A stretch of 64,000 bases of DNA from Bacillus methanolicus MGA3 (GTDB lineage: Bacteria > Bacillota > Bacilli > Bacillales > Cytobacillaceae): the NCBI RefSeq assembly GCF_000724485.1, contig NZ_CP007739.1:2650843-2714842 (forward strand). Reading direction: 5' to 3'. The notes under the pieces are model-generated. The model did no database searches and was not told the origin of the DNA. It saw only the letters and a program-made list of their open reading frames with translations. The position numbers and the translations under genes were made by a program. Below, piece after piece: positions 18,777 through 28,481 of this stretch; the stretch's first letter is position 1; each line of letters begins with the position of its first letter.

Positions 18777-20661
18777 TCGAGTAGGAGGGGGTGACTAACC
18801 CCCGACCTCTCACACCACCGTACGTACCGTTCGGTATACGGCGGTTCAATTAAGTATGACGTAGAAAATGATATCTCTCGAATAGACTTCTTAACCCTTG
18901 ATGACTCCAGTAGGAGTTATCGAGGGTTTTGTGTAGAATGGGACTGCAGGCAATCCGCCAGTATTTCTTGCGTGTATTGCCCCACTCGATTGCTTTATGA
19001 CTTGGAACACCTAATGCTCTAAGTTTCCGAATTCTTGTTTTCGGCGTTTTCCACTCTTTCCATAAACACATTCGAAGTCTTCGTCTTATCCATTCATCAA
19101 ATTCTTTGAACTTGCTTGGTGTATCTGCCAAGGCAAAATATCCACACCATCCCATTAGGTACATGTTCAGTTTCTCAATTCTTTCCTCCATTCGATACGG
19201 TTTGGATCTGGATGTGATTTCACGGATCTTGTTCTTGAATCGTTTCACACTTTCTTTCGCCATCCGTATCTTGGGTATTTTGTTTGGTGTAAAGCTAAAA
19301 CCGAGAAACTTCCGTTTCCAAGGACGGTCTACCGCCGATTTCTCTTTATTTACCTTGAGCTTTAATTCCTTCTCGATAAAGTTAGTAATGGAGTTCATGA
19401 CACGAATTCCTGCTTTCTTTGTTTTCACGTAGATATTACAGTCATCCGCGTACCGTACAAATTTATGTCCACGTTTCTCAAGTTCCTTGTCCAACTCGTG
19501 AAGCATGATGTTTGATAATAGTGGACTAAACGGTCCACCTTGTGGCGTTCCCATGTCTGTTTCCATTACCACTCCATTTATCATCACGCCTGATTGAAGA
19601 TACCGGCGGATTAACTTAAGTAAAATCCGATCTTCGATCGTTTTCGCCAAGATCCCCATCAGTTTGTCGTGGTTCACCTTGTCAAAGAATTTCTCTAAGT
19701 CTATATCGACCACCCAGCGATATCCTTCTTTGATATAGCCCTTTGCTTTCCTGACCGCGTCATGTCCTCTGAGGCTTGGGCGAAAGCCGTAGCTATGTTC
19801 AGAGAAGGTCGGATCGAAGATTCTCGTTAACACTTGGGCAATCGCTTGTTGAATGAAACGATCAGTCACGGTGGGGATACCTAGAAGTCTTACTCCGCCG
19901 TTCGGTTTCGGGATTTCGACTCGACGAACTGGTAAAGGTTTGTAGGTTCCCTCTCTTAACGACTGTCGAATGGAGTCCCAGTTTTCATAGAGGTGTCTCC
20001 GTAGGTCTTTTGCGGGCATGCCATCTACTCCGTGACTTCCTTTATTCTGTTCAACTCGTTTTAATGCCGTTAGGAGATTTTCCCGTGACAAAATCAGTTC
20101 CATCAACATAGATATCCTCTCCACGTGAACGAATCCCTCTATTTGTGCCATCTTCTGCTCCACCCTCTTGAAGTCCCCCGTGGGATTCACCACTTCCTCC
20201 TTCAAGTAAGTCCTGCCGGATTGTCTGCTTCAACACAGAAGATGAACGCGTAGTGTTTCGTTCTCCTTAATTGTTCGGTCCTTCCTCTTTCGTCTCGAGC
20301 TCGAAAGAGTACTATGACCTCTGCTGACTTCTGACTGCTCAGCTATCTATCGCTAGATAGGTTACCAAGATTACTTGGCGTGCCAGTCAGATCTCCCCGG
20401 GTAAGAGTGTAATCTTTCCTTCCATCTATCTGCTTCATTTACTCTGTATCACCTTCGGCAGAAAGGGCTTTGTTTTGTTTTGCAAACTCACCCAGTGATA
20501 CCTAGCCTTATATGAAGTTCGTATTCCTCAGACCGGAAGTTTGCCGTCCGCTTCCTTCAGATTCCGCGTTACCACGGACACCCTTGCGTTATGCTAACTG
20601 CTACTTCTGCCTTCACAGCTCGGGACTTGCACCCTATAGATTACACCCATGCCGGGCGCAC
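18776..20661 (-). mobile_element. group IIC self-splicing intron (retroelement), inserted at a terminator
   Basis: On the minus strand the element opens with GTGCGCCCGGCATGGGTG (20661 downward), the standard 5' end of bacterial group IIC introns. It closes with a domain V hairpin (about 18846-18805), a domain VI stem GGGGGTTAGTCACCCCC and the end TACTCGAT at 18776. The reverse transcriptase is encoded in domain IV. Directly before the 5' splice site lies a terminator hairpin with its T-run (20663-20700), the classic IIC target. The stop codon TAA of the upstream ATPase gene is preserved at the junction. Length about 1886 bp; the 3' boundary may be off by a base or two. Confidence 0.9.
18850..20205 (-). 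CDS. ltrA: group II intron reverse transcriptase/maturase (LtrA-like)
   Basis: Intron-encoded protein that helps splicing and reverse-transcribes the intron for mobility. The 451 residues contain the RT motifs in order: IPKPNGGVRLLGIPTVTDR (about 98-116), VVDIDLEKFFD (165-175), GTPQGGPFSPLLSN (219-232) and the catalytic YADD (252-255). The maturase X domain follows (about 310-430). There is no C-terminal HNH endonuclease, as is normal for class C. The ORF appears intact with no stop codon, so the element may still be active. Start at 20205 is a choice; shorter starts at M33 or M35 are possible. Confidence 0.93.
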   Translation of the reverse strand: MKEEVVNPTGDFKRVEQKMAQIEGFVHVERISMLMELILSRENLLTALKRVEQNKGSHGVDGMPAKDLRRHLYENWDSIRQSLREGTYKPLPVRRVEIPKPNGGVRLLGIPTVTDRFIQQAIAQVLTRIFDPTFSEHSYGFRPSLRGHDAVRKAKGYIKEGYRWVVDIDLEKFFDKVNHDKLMGILAKTIEDRILLKLIRRYLQSGVMINGVVMETDMGTPQGGPFSPLLSNIMLHELDKELEKRGHKFVRYADDCNIYVKTKKAGIRVMNSITNFIEKELKLKVNKEKSAVDRPWKRKFLGFSFTPNKIPKIRMAKESVKRFKNKIREITSRSKPYRMEERIEKLNMYLMGWCGYFALADTPSKFKEFDEWIRRRLRMCLWKEWKTPKTRIRKLRALGVPSHKAIEWGNTRKKYWRIACSPILHKTLDNSYWSHQGLRSLFERYHFLRHT

Positions 20662-20662
20662 A

Positions 20663-20700
20663 AAAAATAACAGCCTGTGAATAATTAGGCTGTTATTTTT
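20663..20700. terminator. bidirectional terminator, intron target
   Basis: AAAAATAACAGCCT and AGGCTGTTATTTTT form a 14-bp stem around a ten-base loop. It originally served the ATPase gene (plus strand) and ytxH (minus strand). The intron now separates it from the ATPase stop codon; it can still terminate ytxH. Confidence 0.9.
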
Positions 20701-20747
20701 TTACTAGTTTTTTTAAGAGAACCATTTAAAGCTGCTGCAAAGTCTAT

Positions 20748-21311
20748 TTATTGATTTAATTTTCTTTCCGTTTCATCGAACGCTTTTTTTGTTTCTTCAA
20801 GCTTTTGCTGAATATCAACAACAGCCCCATTTCCGAAGCTTTTCGGTGCATCGATCATTGTCTCAGATGGATTTTCCAGCACGGTTTCTTCAAAAGTTGC
20901 TTCATCTTTTTGTGCAGATTTCAAGCTTTTCACTTTATTTAATAAATCGGAAGAATGCTGCGTAATTGTTTCGGTCAACGTACTCGTTCTTTCTTTCGCA
21001 ACAGAAGCCAGTTCATTTCCTTTTATCTTTGCTTGTTCCCGTAACTGAACGGTTTTTTCTTTTGCCGCTGACGCCAGTGAATTTCCTTTTGTCATAACTG
21101 ATTCACGAAATTTCCCTGTTTTTTCTTTTAAAACAATCGCCTGTTCGTTTAAATTGTTTCGTAATTCTTTCCCTGATTTTGGAGCAAAAAGAAGAGCAAC
21201 AGCTGCACCTATTACCCCGCCAATCATCGCACCGATCATAAATTCCTTTGAACCTGAATTACCTTCTTTTCTGTCATTTGTTTCATTATGGATCCGCTCT
21301 CTCTCGCCCAT
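20748..21311 (-). CDS. ytxH: YtxH-family general stress protein
   Basis: A 187-residue protein with the YtxH hydrophobic segment near residues 24-43 (FMIGAMIGGVIGAAVALLFA, then PKSGKELR). A long charged helical region with repeated K-E-x-T/R-x-x-L units follows, probably coiled coil. B. subtilis YtxH is a general stress protein encoded with ytxG. Lies 20 nt downstream of ytxG, so one operon. No ytxJ follows; the bidirectional terminator and intron lie there instead. Confidence 0.9.
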   Translation of the reverse strand: MGERERIHNETNDRKEGNSGSKEFMIGAMIGGVIGAAVALLFAPKSGKELRNNLNEQAIVLKEKTGKFRESVMTKGNSLASAAKEKTVQLREQAKIKGNELASVAKERTSTLTETITQHSSDLLNKVKSLKSAQKDEATFEETVLENPSETMIDAPKSFGNGAVVDIQQKLEETKKAFDETERKLNQ

Positions 21312-21331
21312 ATTTTCTGCCTCCTTAATTA

Positions 21332-21817
21332 TTATTGCGACCTTTCCTTTTCTTTTGCTGCTGCATTAGACAAATGTCTATCAATCTTGTTAGAGAAATT
21401 GTGCTGCTTCTTTCTCGCCTTCCATTTATCCCTTAACTCGAGTAATATATTGCTCAATTGCACAACCTGTGAAATCTTGTCCTTGTTTTGTTCAAGCTTT
21501 TGGCTCACCGATGATGTTATGTTTTGAAGCGAATGATTAAATTTTTGAATAGAATTGCCTACGTCCTTCACAGCCTCAACAACGCTGTTTAAGCTTTCTG
21601 ATTTTTTCTGGATATCATCTGCAAGGGAATTCGTTTTATGAAGCAGTTCCGTAGTCTCCTTCGTTACACCAATCAACTGCTTTTCAAGCCCGGACAAAGT
21701 CCTGGAAACACTGTCTAGCGTGGTTTGCAGCGATTTTAGTGTTTTTGAAAGAAAAATAACCAAAATAAACAATGCAATCGCAGCAACTATTGCGCTTAAA
21801 TATAAAAGAATTTCCAC
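21332..21817 (-). CDS. ytxG: DUF948 general stress protein YtxG
   Basis: An N-terminal membrane segment (VEILLYLSAIVAAIALFILVIFL) is followed by a heptad-rich region (about 25-130) typical of DUF948 proteins. I chose the GTG at 21817 because GGGGGT stands 7 nt before it. An in-frame TTG at 21832 lies upstream, but that TTG would overlap the ribosome site. This gives 161 residues. First gene of the ytxG-ytxH pair; I could not find a convincing sigma-B promoter, although the B. subtilis operon has one. Confidence 0.85.
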   Translation of the reverse strand: MEILLYLSAIVAAIALFILVIFLSKTLKSLQTTLDSVSRTLSGLEKQLIGVTKETTELLHKTNSLADDIQKKSESLNSVVEAVKDVGNSIQKFNHSLQNITSSVSQKLEQNKDKISQVVQLSNILLELRDKWKARKKQHNFSNKIDRHLSNAAAKEKERSQ

Positions 21818-21965
21818 TATTTGTACCCCCAATGTTTGCGATTAGTCTATTTTATAGCCTTTGACAAAAAGTCATAACCCACTTCTCGATTAAATATTTC
21901 AATATAATAGTGACAATTTCCTGCACCAAAATCAATAAAGAGTGTACTCTCTTTGATGAAAGCTG

Positions 21966-21998
21966 AAAAGCCAGGTGTGTGATTCACACCTGGCTTTA
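21966..21998 (-). terminator. murC terminator
   Basis: AAAGCCAGGTGTG and CACACCTGGCTTT form a 13-bp stem with a TGATT loop (AATCA on the transcribed strand) and T-rich tail on the minus strand, about 55 nt after the murC stop. Confidence 0.88.
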
Positions 21999-22053
21999 AG
22001 AATGATTGATCCGTATTAACAGGCAGTAAAACCTTCCCTGAGGAAAGTTCACT

Positions 22054-23355
22054 TTATACTTGCAGCAACTGTTCATAAGCTAATTGGAATTTCTGAATAT
22101 CACCTGCACCCATGAACAGAATTACACTGTTTTCATACTTCTTAAGAGGAGTGGTGTCTTTTTCTGTAATGATTTCCGAATCGTGAATTTTCTTCTGCAA
22201 ATCTTCTATTGAAAGTTTTCCGTGATTTTCCCTCACCGAACCGAAAATCTCGCATAAATAGACTTTATCAGCCTTATTTAAGCTTTCAGCAAACTCATCC
22301 AAAAATGTTTGTGTTCTAGTAAATGTATGCGGCTGAAAAACAGCAATGATATCTTTTTCGGGGTATTTCTGTCTTGCAGCATCAATCGTTGCTTTAATTT
22401 CCGTCGGATGATGCGCATAATCATCAATGATAATTTGCGATCCGATTTTTTTCTCCGAAAATCTTCTTTTTACCCCAGTAAAAGTCTGAAGCCGTTCAGC
22501 AATAATCTCCGATTCAATCTCCTCGTAATGGCAAAGGGCGATAACAGCCAAAGAGTTTAACACATTATGATCGCCAAATGCAGGGATTTTAAAAGTATTG
22601 TAATAAGTATTTCTGACAAAAACGTCGAAAGATGTACCCTCAGTGGTTTTCACAATATTTCTTGCCTGAAAATCGTTTTCTTCTCCAAATCCGTAAAATA
22701 CAACCGGAACTTTCGCTTGTATTTTTTGAAGGTGTTCATCATCACCCCATGCAAAAATGCCCTTTTTTACTTGCCAGGCCATTTCCTGAAATGCAGAAAA
22801 AACATCTTCTATATTGGCATAATAGTCAGGGTGATCGAAATCAATATTCGTCATGATCGCATAATCGGGAAAATACGAAAGAAAATGCCTTCTATATTCA
22901 CAGGCTTCAAACACAAAATACTCTGCTTCCCGATCGCCCTTGCCTGTACCGTCTCCAATTAAGAAAGAAGTTGGCTTTGCTCCCTTCATAACGTGAGCAA
23001 GCAAACCAGTTGTTGATGTTTTTCCGTGTGCACCTGCGACAGCAATACTTGTAAAGTTTTCCATAAAATCGCCAAGAAAACGATGATATCTGACAATTGG
23101 AAGTCCGAGTTTCTTGGCTTCCACGATTTCTTCATGCGTATCAGGAAAGGCATTTCCTGCAATCACGGTCATGCCAGGCTTAATATTATCCTTATTAAAA
23201 GGAAGGATCTTTATTCCAGATTGTTCAAGGGCTTGTTGAGTAAAAAAGCGCTTTTCGACATCGGAGCCTTGAACATGGTAATTCATGTCATGGAGTATTT
23301 GTGCTAATGCACTCATTCCAGACCCCTTTATACCTACAAAATGGTAAATAGTCAT
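22054..23355 (-). CDS. murC: UDP-N-acetylmuramate--L-alanine ligase
   Basis: ATP-dependent addition of L-alanine to UDP-MurNAc, first peptide step of peptidoglycan synthesis. The 433-residue protein shows the N-terminal Rossmann motif [14 protein letters not shown], the Mur-ligase P-loop [10 protein letters not shown] near 106-115, [13 protein letters not shown] near 311-323 and the C-terminal ligase domain. Starts at 23355 with GGAGG about 8 nt upstream; the longer frame adds only five residues. Follows sftA in the same direction, as in B. subtilis. Confidence 0.97.
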   Translation of the reverse strand: MTIYHFVGIKGSGMSALAQILHDMNYHVQGSDVEKRFFTQQALEQSGIKILPFNKDNIKPGMTVIAGNAFPDTHEEIVEAKKLGLPIVRYHRFLGDFMENFTSIAVAGAHGKTSTTGLLAHVMKGAKPTSFLIGDGTGKGDREAEYFVFEACEYRRHFLSYFPDYAIMTNIDFDHPDYYANIEDVFSAFQEMAWQVKKGIFAWGDDEHLQKIQAKVPVVFYGFGEENDFQARNIVKTTEGTSFDVFVRNTYYNTFKIPAFGDHNVLNSLAVIALCHYEEIESEIIAERLQTFTGVKRRFSEKKIGSQIIIDDYAHHPTEIKATIDAARQKYPEKDIIAVFQPHTFTRTQTFLDEFAESLNKADKVYLCEIFGSVRENHGKLSIEDLQKKIHDSEIITEKDTTPLKKYENSVILFMGAGDIQKFQLAYEQLLQV

Positions 23356-23533
23356 ATAAAGAACCTCCAACTACGTCTATCTGTAACACAGTATATGACA
23401 TTTATCTTATTTTGCTCATTGCATACACTTGTTAAATCTTTATCACATTAAATTATTATATCATTATTTTAAGTTAAACACTAACCAACAAAAAATTAAT
23501 CCCTTTTTTACAGCAAATAAAAAATATCACTTC

Positions 23534-26140
23534 TTAATTTATTGTACTAGTATCTTGTTGTATTAACTCAAGATCGCTTTCAGTAATAAGAACATCGCGC
23601 GGCTTGCTCCCCCTTGCTTCTGAAATAAATCCTTGCTGTTCCATCATATCAATTAGACGGGCAGCCCGGTTATATCCAATCTTAAACCTGCGCTGAAGGC
23701 TAGACGTTGATGCTGCGCCCTGTTCAACAACGAACTCGCAAGCTTCATAAAACAGTTCATCCTCTTCATCATCCACTTGGGCTTTTTTTAGCAATTCACC
23801 CTGTTCAAATAAGTACTGAGGTTTTTGCTGCTCACGGACATGGGCGACGACCGCATCAATTTCCTTATCGGAAACAAACGTTCCTTGCAAACGCAAAGGC
23901 TTTGAAGATCCGTTTTCTAAAAACAGCATATCACCCCGGCCAAGCAGTTTCTCTGCTCCGCTTATATCAATAATCGTTCGTGAATCGATCTGCGACGATA
24001 CAGAAAAAGCAATCCTTGTCGGTACATTTGCCTTAATTAATCCGGTAATGACATCAACAGACGGGCGCTGAGTCGCAATAATTAAATGAATACCGCAAGC
24101 CCGCGCTTTTTGGGCAATTCGGCAAATTGCCTCCTCTACATCGGCAGGAGACATCATCATTAAGTCAGCCAATTCATCAATGACAATTACAATATATGGA
24201 AGTTTTTCAGAGTAGCGTTTATGCTCAAGTGCAAGTTCATTAAAACGGTTAATATCTCTTACTCCAGTATGGGCGAACAGCTCATAGCGGCGTTCCATTT
24301 CATCGACAGCCCACTTTAAAGCAGCCGTTGCCGCCTTTACATCCGTAATCACGGGGCTTACGAGATGCGGTATTTGATTATATGGTGCAAGTTCCACCAT
24401 CTTTGGATCAATAAGAAGCAGCTTAACATCTTGCGGGCTCGCTTTATACAATAGGCTTATAAGTATTGAATTAATGCACACACTTTTCCCGGATCCTGTT
24501 GCCCCTGCAATAAGCCCGTGTGGCATCTTTTTTAAGTCGGTTACAATCGGTTTCCCTGAAATATCCAATCCAAGGACCGCTGTTAACGGGGATTCCTTTT
24601 CAATAAACTCCCGGCTTTGAATAATTTCGCTTATTAAAACAGGCCGGCTCGTTTGATTCGGAACTTCGATTCCAATCGTATGTTTGCCCGGAATTGGTGC
24701 TTCAATTCGTATATCTCTGGCAGCCAGACTTAACTTAATATCATCTGATAGATTAGTAATTTTGTTTACTTTTACACCTGGATCGGGTTGAACCTCAAAA
24801 CGGGTAACAGACGGTCCCTGTGTCACATTCACTACTTTCGCGCCGACATGGAAGTTTTCAAGTGTTTGGTTTAAAAGCTGTTTCTGCTCTATCAACCAGC
24901 CGGTATTAGTTGATCTGGCCACAGGCGGAGAAAGCAGGCTTACAGGCGGGAATTCATAAGAATTTTTTTGGTCAGAACCTGTTATCCTTAATTCCTCCTG
25001 TGGCTGGCTTTGATCATTTTCACTCTCCAGACTTTTTTGCGTGATTGATGGAAAATGTTCGTCAAAACGTTCTTTTTGCTCTCTTTTTGCCCGCTCCCTT
25101 TGTTCAAGCTTTCTTTTGTCGTCTTTAAGCATAATCACATTAAAAGGTATATGTGATCTTCTTCTTTTTGGCACCTCATCATGTTCGGAGCTTTCTCGCG
25201 GCATGTCCCGCACTGTCGGTTCTTTCTCTTGAGCTGATGCCACAATAAGAGGTTCATTTTTTATTTCATCATCCTCTTGATCATAATCCATTTGCCCGGA
25301 TGTTGCCGCTTTGTCAACTTCGGCTATTTCTTGGCACTGCTGAATATCTTTTTCATCGAAAAGAACACTCTCTTCACTGGTGTTATTTTCGTTCTCTTTA
25401 TGATTCATGGTTGGATCGGTCTGATTGTCAAACGAAAATGCACTACTGTGGGCATTTTCGTATTTTTCTTCACTCACGGTATATGTACTGTCTGTCAAAT
25501 TAGAACTATGCATGCGTTCATCTTTCATCTCTTCAAGCATTGATTGTTTTGAAACATTTTGACCTTCGGAATTTGCTTCTTTAATGTTCGGATCAAAAAC
25601 CATCTTTTTACGATATAGTCCTTCAAGACCGGTTAATTCATATTCCACTATTTCTTCTTTTCTTCGGCTCCGACGCCCGTATCCGTATATGGGAGAAGGT
25701 ATTTCCGTCGGTCTGAAAGGCTGGCGGGTTTTCAATGCGGCTTCCTGCTTGTTCCGATCCGAACTTGTTCTCTCTTTCCATTCAGGTTTATAGATTTGTT
25801 CGGACGATTTACCCGCAACTGGAATGATCCGATCCAATCTTGTTCTTTCTTTCCATACAGGCCTAATCGGTATATCTGATTGCATTTCAGATGCAACTGA
25901 ATCAAATTCGTTTCGTCTCCTTACCCTCTCCTTTCTTTGCGGGCTTTCATGATCAGGAATAAGAGGAAAGCGAAATTTGCCCTTCGGGTATTGATAGACG
26001 ATTTTTGCATCAACTTCTTTGCTTCCGGAATGCTGCTCACGGCTAAATTCATTTGCTTGATACATATCTCCTTCATCAATATATTTAAATTCTTCATCAT
26101 CATTTTTAAACATTTGAAAAAGCTTCTTAATCCAACTCAA
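23534..26140 (-). CDS. sftA: soluble FtsK/SpoIIIE-type DNA translocase SftA
   Basis: Moves chromosomal DNA away from the closing division septum. Unlike FtsK and SpoIIIE the N-terminus has no membrane segments; residues 1 to about 380 are charged and low in complexity. The motor domain carries Walker A GATGSGKS near residue 545 and Walker [14 protein letters not shown] near 645. A C-terminal gamma winged-helix domain (about 800-860; [22 protein letters not shown]) reads polar DNA sequences. 868 residues, comparable to SftA/YtpST. Next to murC, as in B. subtilis. Confidence 0.95.
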   Translation of the reverse strand: MSWIKKLFQMFKNDDEEFKYIDEGDMYQANEFSREQHSGSKEVDAKIVYQYPKGKFRFPLIPDHESPQRKERVRRRNEFDSVASEMQSDIPIRPVWKERTRLDRIIPVAGKSSEQIYKPEWKERTSSDRNKQEAALKTRQPFRPTEIPSPIYGYGRRSRRKEEIVEYELTGLEGLYRKKMVFDPNIKEANSEGQNVSKQSMLEEMKDERMHSSNLTDSTYTVSEEKYENAHSSAFSFDNQTDPTMNHKENENNTSEESVLFDEKDIQQCQEIAEVDKAATSGQMDYDQEDDEIKNEPLIVASAQEKEPTVRDMPRESSEHDEVPKRRRSHIPFNVIMLKDDKRKLEQRERAKREQKERFDEHFPSITQKSLESENDQSQPQEELRITGSDQKNSYEFPPVSLLSPPVARSTNTGWLIEQKQLLNQTLENFHVGAKVVNVTQGPSVTRFEVQPDPGVKVNKITNLSDDIKLSLAARDIRIEAPIPGKHTIGIEVPNQTSRPVLISEIIQSREFIEKESPLTAVLGLDISGKPIVTDLKKMPHGLIAGATGSGKSVCINSILISLLYKASPQDVKLLLIDPKMVELAPYNQIPHLVSPVITDVKAATAALKWAVDEMERRYELFAHTGVRDINRFNELALEHKRYSEKLPYIVIVIDELADLMMMSPADVEEAICRIAQKARACGIHLIIATQRPSVDVITGLIKANVPTRIAFSVSSQIDSRTIIDISGAEKLLGRGDMLFLENGSSKPLRLQGTFVSDKEIDAVVAHVREQQKPQYLFEQGELLKKAQVDDEEDELFYEACEFVVEQGAASTSSLQRRFKIGYNRAARLIDMMEQQGFISEARGSKPRDVLITESDLELIQQDTSTIN

Positions 26141-26354
26141 TAAAAATCACTCTTTCTGCGATCACTATCATTTCTATTTTATCAGTTAATCTTAAAATAT
26201 CGAGAAAATTTAAGAGAATGAGCCTTAATAAAGAGAAGTTGGTTAATTTTTCAAAAACAAGTCTAACTTTTTTCTTAGCAATTAACATAAGCTGGGCCAT
26301 TTTTTTCAAAGTGGTAACAAATATTTCAATATTTTTACATAAATATGGTAGAAA

Positions 26355-26381
26355 AAGAAAAACATGGCTGCTTGCCATGCT
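26355..26381 (-). terminator. ytpQ terminator
   Basis: Minus strand GCATGGC-AAGCA-GCCATG followed by TTTTTCTTTTT. It lies 20-45 nt after the ytpQ stop. The remaining gap to sftA (26141-26354) shows only AT-rich sequence. Confidence 0.8.
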
Positions 26382-26399
26382 TTCAACTGTAACCGAAGA

Positions 26400-27197
26400 T
26401 TACGGCTTTTTTCGATTCTTTCCTAAAATAAAGATCGGTTCAAGCTCTTCATTCTCATAAAAGAACGACAAGGCTGTGATCGGAACATAGCCGCTTGCAA
26501 AAAAACTCATAGTCATTTGGGCAAGAACATCGAAGCCAGCATCGTTTTGAATATCACCGATAATCAACACATCCTGGTGAGGGACCGCTACCGTCATCCT
26601 GCCGGTTATTTTTTTCTCCATGTCCTTTAAAAACGACTTATTTAAAATTCTACTTGCGTCATATCCATCATTTGTATTTAAAAAGTAAAAGGTATTGCCG
26701 GCTACATGATCTTCTTTCATGGCAACTGGCAGAGTCCTGACATTAAATAAAGCAATTTCCCTGACCTTGTCCGCGTCCCACTGTTCCTTTTTAAGCAAAT
26801 TTTCATCGATAAGCCTGTACGTTTTTCCTAGATCCAAAGCATAATAAATTCTCGTTTCTGCTGTATGGTCATCATACAAAAACGGGACTCCTTCTTCGGC
26901 TTCCGTTGGGAAGGAAGTGGAACGGATAACTGGAAAAATGCTTTTTTCTTTTCCCGAAAGCTGAACATCATGATCCATTGCCTGCAAGCCTTCCTCTACA
27001 TAATACACGACTTCATCGATGGCTTTTTCTTTTTGAAGCTGCCACTTCGCTATAATTCCGGGCAGCGAAACGGTAATTCCTTTTCCAGTTTGTTTATTTT
27101 CAATTCTCAGCTGGTCTTTCTCACGATCAAAAGAAAATATGCGATCCGGCCGGCTTAACCGTTTTTCAAGTTCTATTCTCATTTTCTTGCTGTCCAT
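26400..27197 (-). CDS. ytpQ: DUF1444 protein YtpQ
   Basis: A 265-residue cytoplasmic protein of the DUF1444 family, conserved in Bacillaceae at this position; function unknown. Recognisable by [19 protein letters not shown] at the start, and by [16 protein letters not shown] and [23 protein letters not shown] in the C-terminal half. The start at 27197 has AAGGAGG six nt upstream; the open frame goes ten codons further. The ribosome site nearly touches the repeat element at 27213. Confidence 0.88.
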   Translation of the reverse strand: MDSKKMRIELEKRLSRPDRIFSFDREKDQLRIENKQTGKGITVSLPGIIAKWQLQKEKAIDEVVYYVEEGLQAMDHDVQLSGKEKSIFPVIRSTSFPTEAEEGVPFLYDDHTAETRIYYALDLGKTYRLIDENLLKKEQWDADKVREIALFNVRTLPVAMKEDHVAGNTFYFLNTNDGYDASRILNKSFLKDMEKKITGRMTVAVPHQDVLIIGDIQNDAGFDVLAQMTMSFFASGYVPITALSFFYENEELEPIFILGKNRKKP

Positions 27198-27212
27198 TTT
27201 TTCCCTCCTTTC

Positions 27213-27406
27213 ACAGAAAACCTTCATGAGTTTTTACTCCCAACCCTAATATGGAAATTGGTCTCATTTAAAAACATAACTAACAAAATAAGGCGGTGTG
27301 AGCGAGGCCAAGCACTAACTATTTACAAAACTAAACAAGATTCGTGCTCAGACAGGTTAACATTTCTATTTTTGTTGGCTCAGCTCCGCCCCTTTTCCAC
27401 AGAAAA
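27213..27406 (+). repeat. approximately 190-bp dispersed element with covarying hairpin, copy 1
   Basis: Clearly similar over its whole length to 63493-63687 in the same orientation, with GTTTTTACTCCCAACCCTAA and GACAGGTTAACATTTCTATT in common. Both copies are bounded by ACAGAAAA on both sides. The central hairpin has conserved outer arms GGCGG and CCGCC. The inner arms differ but stay paired: GCCAA with TTGGC here, GCTAG with CTAGC in copy 2. No coding potential is evident. It sits immediately upstream of the ytpQ ribosome site, opposite to the direction of ytpQ. Confidence 0.85.
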
Positions 27407-27421
27407 CCAATCGTACAACAA

Positions 27422-27448
27422 AATCCCCCCATCTCAAAAAAGACGGAG
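27422..27448 (-). terminator. ytpP terminator
   Basis: Minus strand ATCCCCTCCGTC and GAGATGGGGGGATTTT fold into a GC-rich hairpin with a T-rich tail just downstream of the thioredoxin-like gene. Confidence 0.7.
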
Positions 27449-27458
27449 GGGATGCTAT

Positions 27459-27773
27459 TTATTTTAGATTCGAGATAAATGTTTCGACTTCTTCCTGAGT
27501 TTTTCGATCTTTGCTAACGAAGCGACCCATTTCTCGGCCATTTTCAAACGCAATAAAACTTGGGATTCCAAATACATCTAATTGGCCGCATAAATCAAGA
27601 AATTGATCACGATCAACATGTACAAATGTAAATTCAGTAAATTTTGCTTCAATTTCTGGAAGCGCCGGTTCAATTGCCCGGCAATCCGGACACCAGTCCG
27701 CTGAAAACACAAAGAGATGTTTTCCATTATTCTTTAATTGCTCAAATTGTTCAATAGACTCTAAATTTTTCAC
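27459..27773 (-). CDS. ytpP: thioredoxin-like protein YtpP
   Basis: The 104-residue thioredoxin fold has a redox motif WCPDC (SADWCPDCRAIEPALP, residues about 25-40) and the cis-proline FGIPSFIAF. A disulfide reductase or thiol-handling role is likely; the partner is unknown. The GTG at 27773 is preferred because AGGAGGAG sits 7 nt before it and 104 residues fits the family; the open frame continues 16 codons upstream into this ribosome site. Confidence 0.9.
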   Translation of the reverse strand: MKNLESIEQFEQLKNNGKHLFVFSADWCPDCRAIEPALPEIEAKFTEFTFVHVDRDQFLDLCGQLDVFGIPSFIAFENGREMGRFVSKDRKTQEEVETFISNLK

Positions 27774-27912
27774 TTTTTGTCTCCTCCTATATGAATCAGT
27801 ATATTGCCAGACTTGATCCAACCTTTTCTCCTCATATACTCAGAATAATAACAGGCTAATTGCCGCAGGTCCAATAAAATACAATACAGCAAGCTTCTAG
27901 TAGTATAACGCA

Positions 27913-28446
27913 TTACCGCAGTGAGGGACTGGCCCCTTGTTTTGTTTGGTATTCGTATTGGCCGATTAGCAGGTGCATAATGTGGGAAAATATATTTGCA
28001 CGGTTGATTCTGCCATTTGTAAAGATTCCGACCGCTCCTTCATTCTTACGAACATTTGCTTTTTGTGCGAAAGCATCCATAACCGGACCGAGTTCCTCAC
28101 CGGACCTGAGTCGTTCCGCTATAACTTCAGGCAGCAAAATCCGAGCACCGCCAGCAATGATCGGCATAGAATTTGGGGTCATTAGCGCTCCCCAATTACA
28201 CAGACACAATCCATAGCTTGTTTCCTGAACGCCTCCCTCTAGGCCGATCCCTATGTCTCCTTTACCTGCCTCTAATGCCTGAATAGCCCGATTTACAGCT
28301 CCCTTTATTGTTTCTTCATCACTAAAAGGCTGCTCACTTACCCCTGAGGGAACGTCAGCTGTAATAAATTCTGCTTCATAGCCGGAAAACGCATTCTTAA
28401 CCGCTGCAACTTTTGCAGGATTTTTCGTGCCAATTATGATCTTCAT
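27913..28446 (-). CDS. DUF84 non-canonical purine NTP phosphatase
   Basis: A 177-residue protein of the DUF84/YjjX family (inosine/xanthosine triphosphatase). It begins MKIIIGTKNPAKVAAVKNAF, the nucleotide-binding start, and continues with GVSEQPFSDEETIKGAVNRA and IGIGLEGGVQE, which carries acidic metal ligands. The family hydrolyses ITP/XTP to protect nucleic acids; this is from family knowledge. Downstream of ytoP on the same strand, separated by a tandem repeat array. Confidence 0.85.
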   Translation of the reverse strand: MKIIIGTKNPAKVAAVKNAFSGYEAEFITADVPSGVSEQPFSDEETIKGAVNRAIQALEAGKGDIGIGLEGGVQETSYGLCLCNWGALMTPNSMPIIAGGARILLPEVIAERLRSGEELGPVMDAFAQKANVRKNEGAVGIFTNGRINRANIFSHIMHLLIGQYEYQTKQGASPSLR

Positions 28447-28481
28447 TCTTTCATGTCACCTACCAAAAGTAATGGGAACGA

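Noticed and set aside
18776..18850. Disruption of the FtsA-like gene by the intron
   Set aside because: The insertion is at the stop codon, which is re-created at the junction; the coding sequence is complete.
18850..20205. Truncated intron protein because no endonuclease domain is present
   Set aside because: Class C intron proteins normally lack the HNH domain; the RT and X domains are complete.
21833..21966. Sigma-B promoter for ytxGH
   Set aside because: No pair of GTTTAA and GGGWAT boxes with correct spacing was found; only a GGGTTA with poor upstream match.
26141..26399. Plus-strand short coding frame between sftA and ytpQ
   Set aside because: No ribosome site, AT-rich codons, runs into ytpQ antisense; the stretch holds the ytpQ terminator instead.
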